A stretch of 64,000 bases of DNA from Bryobacterales bacterium KBS 96 (GTDB lineage: Bacteria > Acidobacteriota > Terriglobia > Bryobacterales > Bryobacteraceae): assembly GCA_000381625.1 (NCBI GenBank), contig KB906767.1, positions 6,182,462-6,246,461 of the forward strand, read 5' to 3'. Positions 24,772-33,039 of this stretch are shown here, piece after piece. A program made the translations under genes and the position numbers. Numbering within the stretch: the first letter of the stretch is position 1; each line of letters starts with the position of its first letter. The notes below the pieces were generated by a model. The model worked only from the letters and a program-made list of their open reading frames with translations. It had not been told where the DNA came from and did no database searches.

Positions 24772-26970
24772 ATGCGCCGGCGAGACGCAGGAAGGTTGGC
24801 TGATTCAGCATCCGGCCGGGTTGGCGCCTCCGTCATTCTATTGTTTGTGATGCTGGCGGCGGCCCTTGACGGTCAGGACCTTGAGACCACTCTCCAACCC
24901 AACCGCGACCGCGTCATCTCCGTATTCGACGAAGTGAAGGATACCAGGGAACGGCAGGCCCTTGTCGATCTTTATAAACTTCGCACGCCGGGTGAACGAG
25001 CGGCCTCGGCCGAGCGATTTCTTTCGGCTTATCCGAAATCCGATTTCCTGGCGGACGTTGACGAACTTGCAGCGAAGGCTTACGTCGATACGGGCGATAT
25101 ACAACGGGCGTTGTTTCATGCGCGGCGATCGCTGAAGATCATGCCGGAGAATCCGCTTCTGCTGGTCACCATGGCGAATGCAACGGATGCGGCTGGCATG
25201 GCTGAAGACGCTCAATCGTTTGCAACGCGGGCGCTTTTTTACCTGCCGATCATAGCTGGGCCGTCGTCCATTCCAAAGCGGGATTGGCTGGCAATTCAGC
25301 AAGAGATGCAAGCCTCGTGCCTGGTAATTCTGGCGCGCTACTCATTGGCGAAAGCGCTCGGGCCGCAATCCGGGAGAGAACGCGCCTCATTGCTCGCCGC
25401 CGCGGAAACGAATCTACGCCAGGCGCTTTCACTCAATTCCGTGGATGGGGCCGCGTGGTATCTGCTTGGGATTGACGAATTAACGCTAGGGCGCCGAGAC
25501 GCGGCTGCCGGCGCGTTTGTTCGTGTGGCGGAGCGCAATGGCGCTCTGGCCGCGCAAGCGAACGAGAAGTTAAAGGAGATCTATCAATTCTCGAAGAACG
25601 GTCAGACGTTTGACGAGTTTATGAGGCGCGCTCAGGAAACGCCCGAAGCCACCGCTCCGGCGGTTGTTGTTCGCCCAAAACCGCTGCCGGAGTATGCCGG
25701 TTCGCAAGCCTGCCGTCTTTGTCACGCCCAGATTTCCGAAAGCTGGTCGCACACGGGAATGGCGCGGATGCTTAGCCCGTACCAGCCGAAGAATATCATT
25801 GGCGATTTCACCAAAGACAATGTTGTCCGTGGGGGCGAACGCGACGAGTGGCGTGACGGCCAGTTGGTCGTTCAACCCGGAACTGGCGCGCCCGTTGCGA
25901 GAATGTTTGTCGATAATGGACGTCACTATTTCCAGGTGAAAGAGCAGGATGGCGAATGGCGGCGCTATCCGGTCGACTACACCATTGGCTCGAAATGGGA
26001 GCAGGCCTATGTGACTCGCAGGCCGAATGGTGAATTGCACGTGTTTCCGTTGCAATATAACGTGAGACTTCATCAATGGGTGGATTTTTGGAAGGTTCTC
26101 GACCCGCCGGGCAGCCCTCGGGCGGATCTGTCGAGATGGGGCAAATTCGACGTCTGGACGAACTATGAAGCTAACTGCGCGGCCTGCCACACCAGCCAGC
26201 TTCGTAACAGGACTGGCGGCGGGTTCGAAGCAGGACATCTGGAGTTCCGAGAACCTGGCGTGGATTGCGAAATGTGCCACGGTCCTTCACAAAAGCATGT
26301 GAAGGCGATGCGCACGGGTAAGACTTACGAGAAGATGCCTCTGGAGCCGCCGGTGGATTTCAACAAAATCAACTCACGAGAGTTTTTGAAAATCTGCTCG
26401 CAGTGCCATATGCAATCGGCGGTCCGGAATCCGGGCCCACACGGCGAGCTGAATTATTCGCGAGAGAGTGATTTCGTTCCTAGCTACCCGCGGCGGCCGT
26501 TGACGGAATTTTCGCGCAAGGGATTCTACAAAGATGGACGCTTTCGCCAGACGACCTTCATCGTAGAGGCGTTTTCACGGTCCCAATGTTTTCAGGCCGG
26601 CAACGCCACGTGCGCGAGCTGTCACGATGTGCATACTCACGATCCCGCGTCAAATCCGGTTTCGCTTCGTTACCCCACGGAGCCGGATCGCATGTGCCTG
26701 CAATGCCATTCAAGTTACAAATTGCCGGCGGAGCAGGCGCGGCACGCGAGACACACGGCTGCTGCAAAAAGCGCGAAGTGTGTAGATTGTCACATGCCGC
26801 GAATCACGGAAGCACTGTTGTTCCGGGCGCGCACGCACAGGATTGACGATATTCCGGACGCGGACATGACCGCCCGTTTTGGGCCTGAGGATAGCCCGAA
26901 CGCTTGCTTGCTGTGCCATCAACCGGCGGCTTCCGCAACGGAGTTGTTCGCGGAATGGAGCAGGAAGTGA
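24772..26970 (+). CDS. TPR-octahaem cytochrome c, exported
   Basis: 732 residues. A signal-like segment (~18-36) is followed by TPR-type helical repeats (~50-290). The haem domain has eight CxxCH motifs: CRLCH, CAACH, CEMCH, CSQCH, CASCH, CLQCH, CVDCH and CLLCH. 'VDCEMCHGPSQKH' and 'CASCHDVHTHDP' resemble the cytochrome c554/doubled-CxxCH families. Probably periplasmic electron transfer, with the TPRs binding a partner. The next gene encodes a similar protein with the order reversed. No reductase active-site motif can be assigned. Confidence 0.85.
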   Translation: MRRRDAGRLADSASGRVGASVILLFVMLAAALDGQDLETTLQPNRDRVISVFDEVKDTRERQALVDLYKLRTPGERAASAERFLSAYPKSDFLADVDELAAKAYVDTGDIQRALFHARRSLKIMPENPLLLVTMANATDAAGMAEDAQSFATRALFYLPIIAGPSSIPKRDWLAIQQEMQASCLVILARYSLAKALGPQSGRERASLLAAAETNLRQALSLNSVDGAAWYLLGIDELTLGRRDAAAGAFVRVAERNGALAAQANEKLKEIYQFSKNGQTFDEFMRRAQETPEATAPAVVVRPKPLPEYAGSQACRLCHAQISESWSHTGMARMLSPYQPKNIIGDFTKDNVVRGGERDEWRDGQLVVQPGTGAPVARMFVDNGRHYFQVKEQDGEWRRYPVDYTIGSKWEQAYVTRRPNGELHVFPLQYNVRLHQWVDFWKVLDPPGSPRADLSRWGKFDVWTNYEANCAACHTSQLRNRTGGGFEAGHLEFREPGVDCEMCHGPSQKHVKAMRTGKTYEKMPLEPPVDFNKINSREFLKICSQCHMQSAVRNPGPHGELNYSRESDFVPSYPRRPLTEFSRKGFYKDGRFRQTTFIVEAFSRSQCFQAGNATCASCHDVHTHDPASNPVSLRYPTEPDRMCLQCHSSYKLPAEQARHARHTAAAKSAKCVDCHMPRITEALLFRARTHRIDDIPDADMTARFGPEDSPNACLLCHQPAASATELFAEWSRK

Positions 26971-26996
26971 TTGATAAGCTGCTTGCCATCGTGGCG

Positions 26997-27201
26997 CAGA
27001 CACTCGTGTCTGCCGTGTCGAGACTCGTGTCGGCGCGGCAGGCCGAGAGCCCAATGTCACTTAGTTTTCCCACATTCGGGACTTTGCTTGTGGGGCAGGC
27101 CCTTGGCCTGCGCCGGGCGCTCCGCCCGGCTCCTCGAGATCTAAACAACACCCGAACAGCGCGACCTGGGGTCGCGCGCAGACCATGGATCTGCCCCACA
27201 A
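26997..27201. repeat. Compound palindromic repeat (REP/MITE-like)
   Basis: CAGACAC-tc-GTGTCTG at 26997-27012 is followed by a unit bounded by an 11-bp perfect inverted repeat: TTGTGGGGCAG (27088-27098) and CTGCCCCACAA (27191-27201). Inside the unit are two more hairpins, GCCGGGCG-ctc-CGCCCGGC and GCGCGACC-tgg-GGTCGCGC. It fills the gap between the two multihaem genes and reads through in frame with the second one. Confidence 0.75.
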
Positions 27202-27221
27202 AAACCAAGTGGCATTGGGCT

Positions 27222-28949
27222 GTGGGCCTGCGCCACGGCGTATGGGGAATCGTGGCGTTCATCTTACCTGCTTCGGTGGCGTACGGAGCCAGCGGCTATG
27301 TCGGTTCGAAGGTTTGCGCGGGCTGCCATATGAATGTTTATCGGACCTTTTCGAAGACCGATATGGGGCGCTCGTTGTCGCTTGCCTCGAACTCCGAGCC
27401 TGCCGTGAGAGTGAAACAGAGCGTTGTGGTTCACAACGAAAAGCTGGATCGCTACTTCGACGTTCATAAAGCTTCAGATGGGATTTATCAGAGTGAGTAT
27501 CAGTTGAACGCGGACGGTTCGGACGCATTCCGTAATACGCAGAAGCTCGCGTACGCCATCGGGAGCGGCCGTAACGGGACCGGGTACCTGGTTGAGAGAG
27601 GTGGATTTCTGTTTGAGGCGCCGCTTTCGTACTATTCGAGAACCGGTGCATGGGCGATGTCGCCGGGTTTTGAGGAAGCCGATGTGGGGTTTAATCGTCC
27701 GGTGCTCGAAGGATGCGTCGCTTGCCACAGCGGTCTGGCGGAACCCGTGCCTCCAGGTGTTGGCGAATATCGGAATCCCCCGTTCAAGCAGATGGCGATT
27801 GGCTGTGAGAATTGTCATGGGCCGGGAGCGTTGCACGTTGCGGAGCGCAGCCATCAAGCGCCGGTTCACGGAGGCAGTGACCGGTCCATTGTGAATCCGG
27901 CAAAACTCGATCCCTGGCTGGCCGATAACATCTGCATGAAATGTCATCAGGGCACGGCGCTCCGTATTTTACAGCCTGGCAAGAGTTATCACGATTTCCG
28001 TCCCGGTACGCCACTGAACGAGACGATGGCGATTTTTGCGGCTCCTCTGGGGCGGGATGAGGCCAATGTCTCACCTCTGCTCGAACATTTCACGCTAATG
28101 AGTCTGAGCAAATGCTACATCGCCATGAAGGGGCGAATGAGCTGCCTGACCTGTCACGACCCGCACGTCCAGCCGGAGGCAAACACGGTTGAGTATTTCA
28201 GAAATAAATGCCTTACGTGCCATGTGGAGGCGAGTTGCAAATTGCCGCTTTCGACGCGTCAGTCCCAATCGCCATCGAACGATTGCGCCGGTTGCCACAT
28301 GCCCAAGCGATCGGTTACGATTATTGCCCATTCGGTGCTGACCGATCACCGTATCGTAAAAACAAAGGACCAGCCATTCCCGACGGCGCTCTTCAATTCA
28401 AGCAAGCCGCTCCAATCCGGTCTGATCCATTTGAATGCCGTGCCGGGGCGCATAGACCGGATTCCCGCGCTTACACTCTTTCGCGCTTTCGCAGAACTGG
28501 CGCCGAAAGATGCCGCCTACCGCCCGAACTATTTGCAGTCACTCGATGAGGTCGCTCGCACGGATGCGGATCATCCGGAGGTGTTATCCGCGCTCGCGTG
28601 GATGCACCTTGCGGACGGGCCGCGGCACGACGAAACGAAGGCGTTCGATGAATTATCGCGCGCCGTTGCCGGTGGAACCACCCGGGCTGCCGACTACGAA
28701 AAATTAGCCGATCTGCTCTCAAAATCCGCGCGTAGGTCCGAAGCAATTTCCGTGCTGGAGAAGGGCATCAAGCTTGCGCCATCTGAGGAGAGGCTTTATA
28801 AAAAACTCTCGCTCATTTACATTTCCGATCGTCAGTACGGCAAAGCCTTAGAAACGATGCGCGGCACCGTCCAGCTTTTCCCGGAGGATGGATTCATGCG
28901 GGAGTTGCTGCGGAAAGCGGAGCAGGGAAGCGCGATATCCGGGCGCTAG
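27222..28949 (+). CDS. Heptahaem cytochrome c with C-terminal TPR, exported
   Basis: The GTG at 27222 gives about 575 residues and a signal-like start (VGLRHGVWGIVAFILPASVAYGA). Upstream in-frame starts (26955, 27054) run through palindromic repeat DNA and give non-protein-like sequence. Seven CxxCH motifs are present: CAGCH, CVACH, CENCH, CMKCH, CLTCH, CLTCH and CAGCH. TPR-like helices fill the last ~170 residues. It resembles the preceding octahaem protein, with the TPRs at the other end. Likely periplasmic electron transfer; partner unknown. The start codon is uncertain. Confidence 0.75.
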   Translation: MGLRHGVWGIVAFILPASVAYGASGYVGSKVCAGCHMNVYRTFSKTDMGRSLSLASNSEPAVRVKQSVVVHNEKLDRYFDVHKASDGIYQSEYQLNADGSDAFRNTQKLAYAIGSGRNGTGYLVERGGFLFEAPLSYYSRTGAWAMSPGFEEADVGFNRPVLEGCVACHSGLAEPVPPGVGEYRNPPFKQMAIGCENCHGPGALHVAERSHQAPVHGGSDRSIVNPAKLDPWLADNICMKCHQGTALRILQPGKSYHDFRPGTPLNETMAIFAAPLGRDEANVSPLLEHFTLMSLSKCYIAMKGRMSCLTCHDPHVQPEANTVEYFRNKCLTCHVEASCKLPLSTRQSQSPSNDCAGCHMPKRSVTIIAHSVLTDHRIVKTKDQPFPTALFNSSKPLQSGLIHLNAVPGRIDRIPALTLFRAFAELAPKDAAYRPNYLQSLDEVARTDADHPEVLSALAWMHLADGPRHDETKAFDELSRAVAGGTTRAADYEKLADLLSKSARRSEAISVLEKGIKLAPSEERLYKKLSLIYISDRQYGKALETMRGTVQLFPEDGFMRELLRKAEQGSAISGR

Positions 28950-28969
28950 CGATATGCTCTATCGAGATT

Positions 28970-29803
28970 ATGCAAACCATCGATGCGCACCACCATCTCT
29001 GGAAGTACGACGCAAAGGATTATTCGTGGATCGGGCCGGAAATGGGAGTTCTCCGGCGGGACTTCACTCCAGTGGATTTGCACAACGAATTGCAGCAGGC
29101 GGGAGTGGACGGCGCCATTGCGGTGCAGGCCCGGCAAACACTGCAAGAAACCGATTGGCTGCTGGCGCTCGCGGCGCAGCACGACTTTATGCGTGGAGTG
29201 GTGGGCTGGGCGCCGCTGATTGAAGCCTCCGTCGCTGGAGAGTTACAGCGCCTCGCCTCTCAACCGAAGCTAAAAGGGATCCGCCACGTTCTGCAGGATG
29301 AGCCTGACGATCTCTACATGCTGCGGGATGATTTCAATGCGGGAATTTCGCAGCTCCGCCGCTTCAATCTCGTATACGACGTCCTGATTTTCGAGAGACA
29401 CCTGCCGCAGACGATTCAATTCGTCGATCGCCACCCGGACCAGGCGTTTGTGATCGATCACATCGCCAAGCCGCGCATTCGCGATGGAGTCCTGTCGCCA
29501 TGGCGTGAGAATTTGAAAGAACTGGCGCGGCGAAGCCACTGTTTTTGCAAGCTGTCCGGAGTGCTGACGGAAGCGGATTGGCGGGGCTGGCGCTCCGAAC
29601 ACATTCGTCCGTATCTCGATGCCGCACTCGACGCGTTCGGGCCTAAACGCTGTCTGTTTGGCTCCGATTGGCCTGTACTTTTACTCGCGAGTTCGTATGC
29701 CGGGTGGGCCGGAACGGTACGACGTTTTGTTTCGACCCTATCGTCCGCTGAACAGGAGCGCGTTTTGGGTGGAACCGCGGCGGAAGTTTACCGGCTCGAC
29801 TAA
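28970..29803 (+). CDS. Amidohydrolase-2 family lactonase, L-fuconolactonase-like
   Basis: 277 residues. The N-terminal metal motif 'IDAHHHLWKYDAKDYSWI' and the later 'VIDHIAKP' and 'CLFGSDWPV' are the signature of the amidohydrolase-2 group that contains L-fuconolactonase and L-rhamnono-lactonase. It would hydrolyse the sugar lactone to L-fuconate, the substrate of the dehydratase at 23072. No signal peptide. It begins 20 bases after the cytochrome gene on the same strand. Substrate choice between fucono- and rhamnono-lactone is not resolvable. Confidence 0.82.
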   Translation: MQTIDAHHHLWKYDAKDYSWIGPEMGVLRRDFTPVDLHNELQQAGVDGAIAVQARQTLQETDWLLALAAQHDFMRGVVGWAPLIEASVAGELQRLASQPKLKGIRHVLQDEPDDLYMLRDDFNAGISQLRRFNLVYDVLIFERHLPQTIQFVDRHPDQAFVIDHIAKPRIRDGVLSPWRENLKELARRSHCFCKLSGVLTEADWRGWRSEHIRPYLDAALDAFGPKRCLFGSDWPVLLLASSYAGWAGTVRRFVSTLSSAEQERVLGGTAAEVYRLD

Positions 29804-29813
29804 GCTCGATCGC

Positions 29814-30977
29814 TTAAACCTTCAAAAACCAGCGTTTTCGATACAGGGCATAAGCGAGCACGTACATCAGACCCGTGTATGCAAGCGCATAGAGCAGTGA
29901 AGAATTCGCTGGAGATGCGAGCGGGGCGAAGATCGTCGCGAAAATCCAGTGGTGCAGCGAAATATTCGACTCGCCGGACGTTACGTGAATCGTGGAGAGC
30001 ACAGTAGCCAGCAACTCCGAGACCATGTAGATCGTAATGGCGTTCATGCCCATGATGACGAGCGGCTTAACGATGCGCTTGTAGCCGAGTCCGTCCACGC
30101 ACCAGACGAAAATCGCAAAGACGATGAAATCGAGGCCGGCCATGAAGAGGGCGAACGAGTCCGACCACAGATGCTTGTTAATGGGTAGCCATATGTTGCA
30201 GATCATGCCCGCGGCGAGCAACAAACTACCGGTCAGGAACAGCCAGGTTGTCCGTTCGGCAAGTGTTCGGCGCAAGCGTAAAATGTGGCCTGCCATGATC
30301 CCGAGCAGTGTTGTCACAATCGCCGGCAGTGTGCTGACGATGCCTTCGGGGTCCCAAGTCTTGGTTGACGCATAGTTGTGTCCGCCGAGTACGATGCGGT
30401 CGATGTAGTGAGCGAAATTGCCCGCAACGTCGAGATGCCCTGGGCCGTAGCCTGGCACCGGGACCAGCGTCATCAGCATCCAGTATGCCGTCAGCAGCGA
30501 CCCAATCCAGATCAGTTGCCCGCGCAGGCTCGTGGTCATGTAAATGAGGGAGCAGATGAAATAACAAATGGCGATCCGTTGCAGAACGCCGAGTATGCGC
30601 TGAGTGGACAGATCGAAATGCGGAAACGCATAGATAAGTAAGCCGAACGCATACAGGATGACGGAACGCTTGAAAATTTGCGCCGTGAGCCGGCGGCGAT
30701 CCGCCCCTTCGCTCAAGCGTTTGCCGAGCGACAGCGTAATGGCGACGCCGACGATCCATAAAAAAGAAGGAAAAACCGTATCGGTAAGGGTCCAATCATT
30801 CCACGGCGAATGCTGAAGCGCATGGTATCCGCCCGGCCCTCCGCCGTCGTTCACCAGCACCATCAGCATCATGGTGATGCCCCGGAAAGCATCGAGAGAA
30901 ACCAGCCGGTGTGAAGCCGGCTTCGCCGGTACGGCCGCCGCTGGCGCGGGAGTGGACTGAGTAGAGAGATCCGCCAT
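29814..30977 (-). CDS. DUF5009/NagX-type membrane acyltransferase
   Basis: 387 residues from ATG 30977. After a Pro/Ala-rich N-terminus comes 'RLVSLDAFRGITMMLMVLVNDG', the typical first helix of the DUF5009 (heparan-alpha-glucosaminide N-acetyltransferase-like) family, then about 10 membrane segments, including 'DTVFPSFLWIVGVAI'. The family is linked to acetylation of glucosamine or other sugars across the membrane, often near amino-sugar genes. It converges with the lactonase gene. Exact substrate unknown. Confidence 0.82.
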   Translation of the reverse strand: MADLSTQSTPAPAAAVPAKPASHRLVSLDAFRGITMMLMVLVNDGGGPGGYHALQHSPWNDWTLTDTVFPSFLWIVGVAITLSLGKRLSEGADRRRLTAQIFKRSVILYAFGLLIYAFPHFDLSTQRILGVLQRIAICYFICSLIYMTTSLRGQLIWIGSLLTAYWMLMTLVPVPGYGPGHLDVAGNFAHYIDRIVLGGHNYASTKTWDPEGIVSTLPAIVTTLLGIMAGHILRLRRTLAERTTWLFLTGSLLLAAGMICNIWLPINKHLWSDSFALFMAGLDFIVFAIFVWCVDGLGYKRIVKPLVIMGMNAITIYMVSELLATVLSTIHVTSGESNISLHHWIFATIFAPLASPANSSLLYALAYTGLMYVLAYALYRKRWFLKV

Positions 30978-31244
30978 CTGAATGGCTACTTTACCGCATT
31001 GAAGGTGTGATGCAAAATCCGCTTGCTCGCGTAAGCAAGGGGCTTCGGACAACCCAAAATCTGCGCACTGAGGTGCGGCGGCTCCGTTTGCACGCTTTTA
31101 TTACATCCGATCTGCCGCAAAAGGGTATACGCTCAAAGGCATATACGGAAAAAGCGCGGTCTTAACCGGCCGGGGCTAACCAAATGGGCGCTTGTAGCGA
31201 ATAGACAAGCGAGGCCGGTTTTGAACCGGCAGGAGGACATTGAG

Positions 31245-31901
31245 ATGAAATTGATTCCATCGCTTGTAGCCGCTCTCGGTGTGGCGTTGTTGGTTCCGTT
31301 CTCCGCGCTGGCGGCGCAGCCATTCCCCGATCCGGCTGTAGACGCGTCGCTCTCCGCTGGAAAGGGCAGCGAGACTGCTGTTCTCGCCGGTGGCTGTTTC
31401 TGGGGCGTTGAAGCTGTTTTCGATCATCTAAAGGGCGTGAAGAGTGTGGTGGCGGGCTTTTCCGGAGGCGGCAAGTCCACCGCTCATTATGAAACGGTGA
31501 GCACGGGCAGAACCGGGCACGCCGAATCCGTAAGGATCACGTACGACCCGTCGCGCATCACTTACGGGCAGTTGCTGAAGATCTTTTTCTCCGTTGCCCA
31601 CGACCCCACGGAACTGAACCGCCAGGGGCCGGACGAGGGCACGCAATATCGTTCGGCAATCTTCTACGTAAGCCCCGAGCAGAAGAAGGTGGCCGAGGCT
31701 TACATCCAGCAACTCGATCAAGCTCATGTGTTCCGGCATCCGATTGTGACGCAGGTGGTCCCATTTCAGGCGTTTTACGCGGCCGAAGAGTATCATCAGC
31801 ACTTTGTCGAACGAAACCCCACCTACCCTTACGTCGTGTACAACGATCTCCCCAAACTGGGGCATCTAAAAAAGCAATATCCCGATTTGTACCGGCGATA
31901 G
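31245..31901 (+). CDS. msrA: Peptide methionine sulfoxide reductase MsrA, exported
   Basis: 218 residues from ATG 31245, with AGGAGG about 10 bases upstream. A clear signal peptide (MKLIPSLVAALGVALLVPFSALA) precedes the MsrA domain. The catalytic motif is GCFWGVE (Cys near residue 51); 'GFSGGGKSTAHYE', 'AESVRITYDP' and 'GTQYRSAIF' follow. The second residue group usually reads 'GYxGG'; here it is GFSGG. MsrA repairs methionine-S-sulfoxide; the signal peptide places this one in the periplasm. No MsrB neighbour. Confidence 0.93.
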   Translation: MKLIPSLVAALGVALLVPFSALAAQPFPDPAVDASLSAGKGSETAVLAGGCFWGVEAVFDHLKGVKSVVAGFSGGGKSTAHYETVSTGRTGHAESVRITYDPSRITYGQLLKIFFSVAHDPTELNRQGPDEGTQYRSAIFYVSPEQKKVAEAYIQQLDQAHVFRHPIVTQVVPFQAFYAAEEYHQHFVERNPTYPYVVYNDLPKLGHLKKQYPDLYRR

Positions 31902-31944
31902 CGCCGCTCGCGGAACTGGACGGTGAGATACTGCCGTTCAGAGC

Positions 31945-33036
31945 ATGACAATCGACGAACTGGAAACCCCGGCGGTCCTGGTGGACCTGGATGTGATGGA
32001 GCGGAACCTAGCCCGCCTCGCCTCTTATGCAAAGAAACATCGGCTAACTCTCCGTCCTCACACGAAGACGCATAAGATTCCCGAGTTGGCCAAACGGCAA
32101 ATCGACAGCGGGGCGAAGGGCGTCACCGTGGCGAAACCGGGTGAAGCCCGGGTGATGGCGGAAGGTGGTCTTGGTGACATCATGATCGCCTATCCGCTCG
32201 TGACGCCGCCGAAAGCACGGGCAGCCGCGGAACTTGCCCGCGATCGCGCCATCTGCGTGTCGTTGGATTCGGCGGAAGCACTGGAAGCGTTATCGCAAGC
32301 CGCGGTGGCGGCGGGAAGCCGCATTGGGGTGCTGGTCGAGATCGATGTCGGTTTTCATCGTTGCGGCGTCGGCAGTCCCGAACAGGCGCTTTCTCTGGCC
32401 CGGCATGCGATGGGTCTAAAGGGCCTGGAGTTTCGTGGTCTCATGTTCTATCCGGGGCATCTCGGGAAACCGCCCGGCGAGCAGACTGCTGGCATTGCGG
32501 ATGTAAGCCGTTGCCTGGCCGCTCACTACGAAACATTCCAGAAAGCTCAAGTCGAAATTCCAGTTATGAGCGGCGGCTCAACGGCGACTGCCTACCGTTC
32601 GCACGAGTTCAGCGGAGTCAATGAGATTCGACCTGGCATGTATCTCTTCAACGACCGGAACCTGCTTTCGTTAGGCGTCTGCTCGCCGGAGGATTGTGCG
32701 TTACACGTCATGGTTAGCGTCGTGAGCACGGCGGTCCCGGGCCGCACGATTGTCGATGGCGGATCGAAGACGTTTTCGTCCGATCGCTCAAAAGGCGAGA
32801 AGGTGACTTACGGGCTAATCCGCGAGGATTCGCATACGGATTTCATTGCGCTCTCCGAAGAGCACGGACACCTCGACACAACGCATAGTGATCGTAAGTT
32901 TCAAATTGGAGAGCGTCTGCATATCCTTCCCAATCACGTGTGTGTCACGGTCAATATGCACGACCAGATTTACGGAGTCCGAGGAAATACGGTCGAGAAA
33001 GTCTGGCAAGTGAAAGCACGGGGCAAGGTGCAATAG
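31945..33036 (+). CDS. D-threonine aldolase/D-serine dehydratase-like PLP enzyme
   Basis: 363 residues of the alanine-racemase-fold DSD1/D-threonine aldolase family. 'RPHTKTHKIPELAKRQ' (~36-51) carries the PLP lysine. 'VLVEIDVGFHRCGV' and 'VMSGGSTATAY' form the cofactor-binding barrel. The C-terminal metal site has 'SEEHGHLD' and 'LPNHVCVTVN'. Family members cleave D-threonine or other D-beta-hydroxy amino acids, or dehydrate D-serine. It is followed after 3 bases by a D-aminoacylase gene, so the pair probably handles N-acyl-D-amino acids. Confidence 0.88.
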   Translation: MTIDELETPAVLVDLDVMERNLARLASYAKKHRLTLRPHTKTHKIPELAKRQIDSGAKGVTVAKPGEARVMAEGGLGDIMIAYPLVTPPKARAAAELARDRAICVSLDSAEALEALSQAAVAAGSRIGVLVEIDVGFHRCGVGSPEQALSLARHAMGLKGLEFRGLMFYPGHLGKPPGEQTAGIADVSRCLAAHYETFQKAQVEIPVMSGGSTATAYRSHEFSGVNEIRPGMYLFNDRNLLSLGVCSPEDCALHVMVSVVSTAVPGRTIVDGGSKTFSSDRSKGEKVTYGLIREDSHTDFIALSEEHGHLDTTHSDRKFQIGERLHILPNHVCVTVNMHDQIYGVRGNTVEKVWQVKARGKVQ

Positions 33037-33039
33037 GCG

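Noticed and set aside
26904-27221. Longer start for the second multihaem cytochrome
   Set aside because: It reads through palindromic repeat DNA and overlaps the preceding gene; the product lacks a signal peptide at that start.
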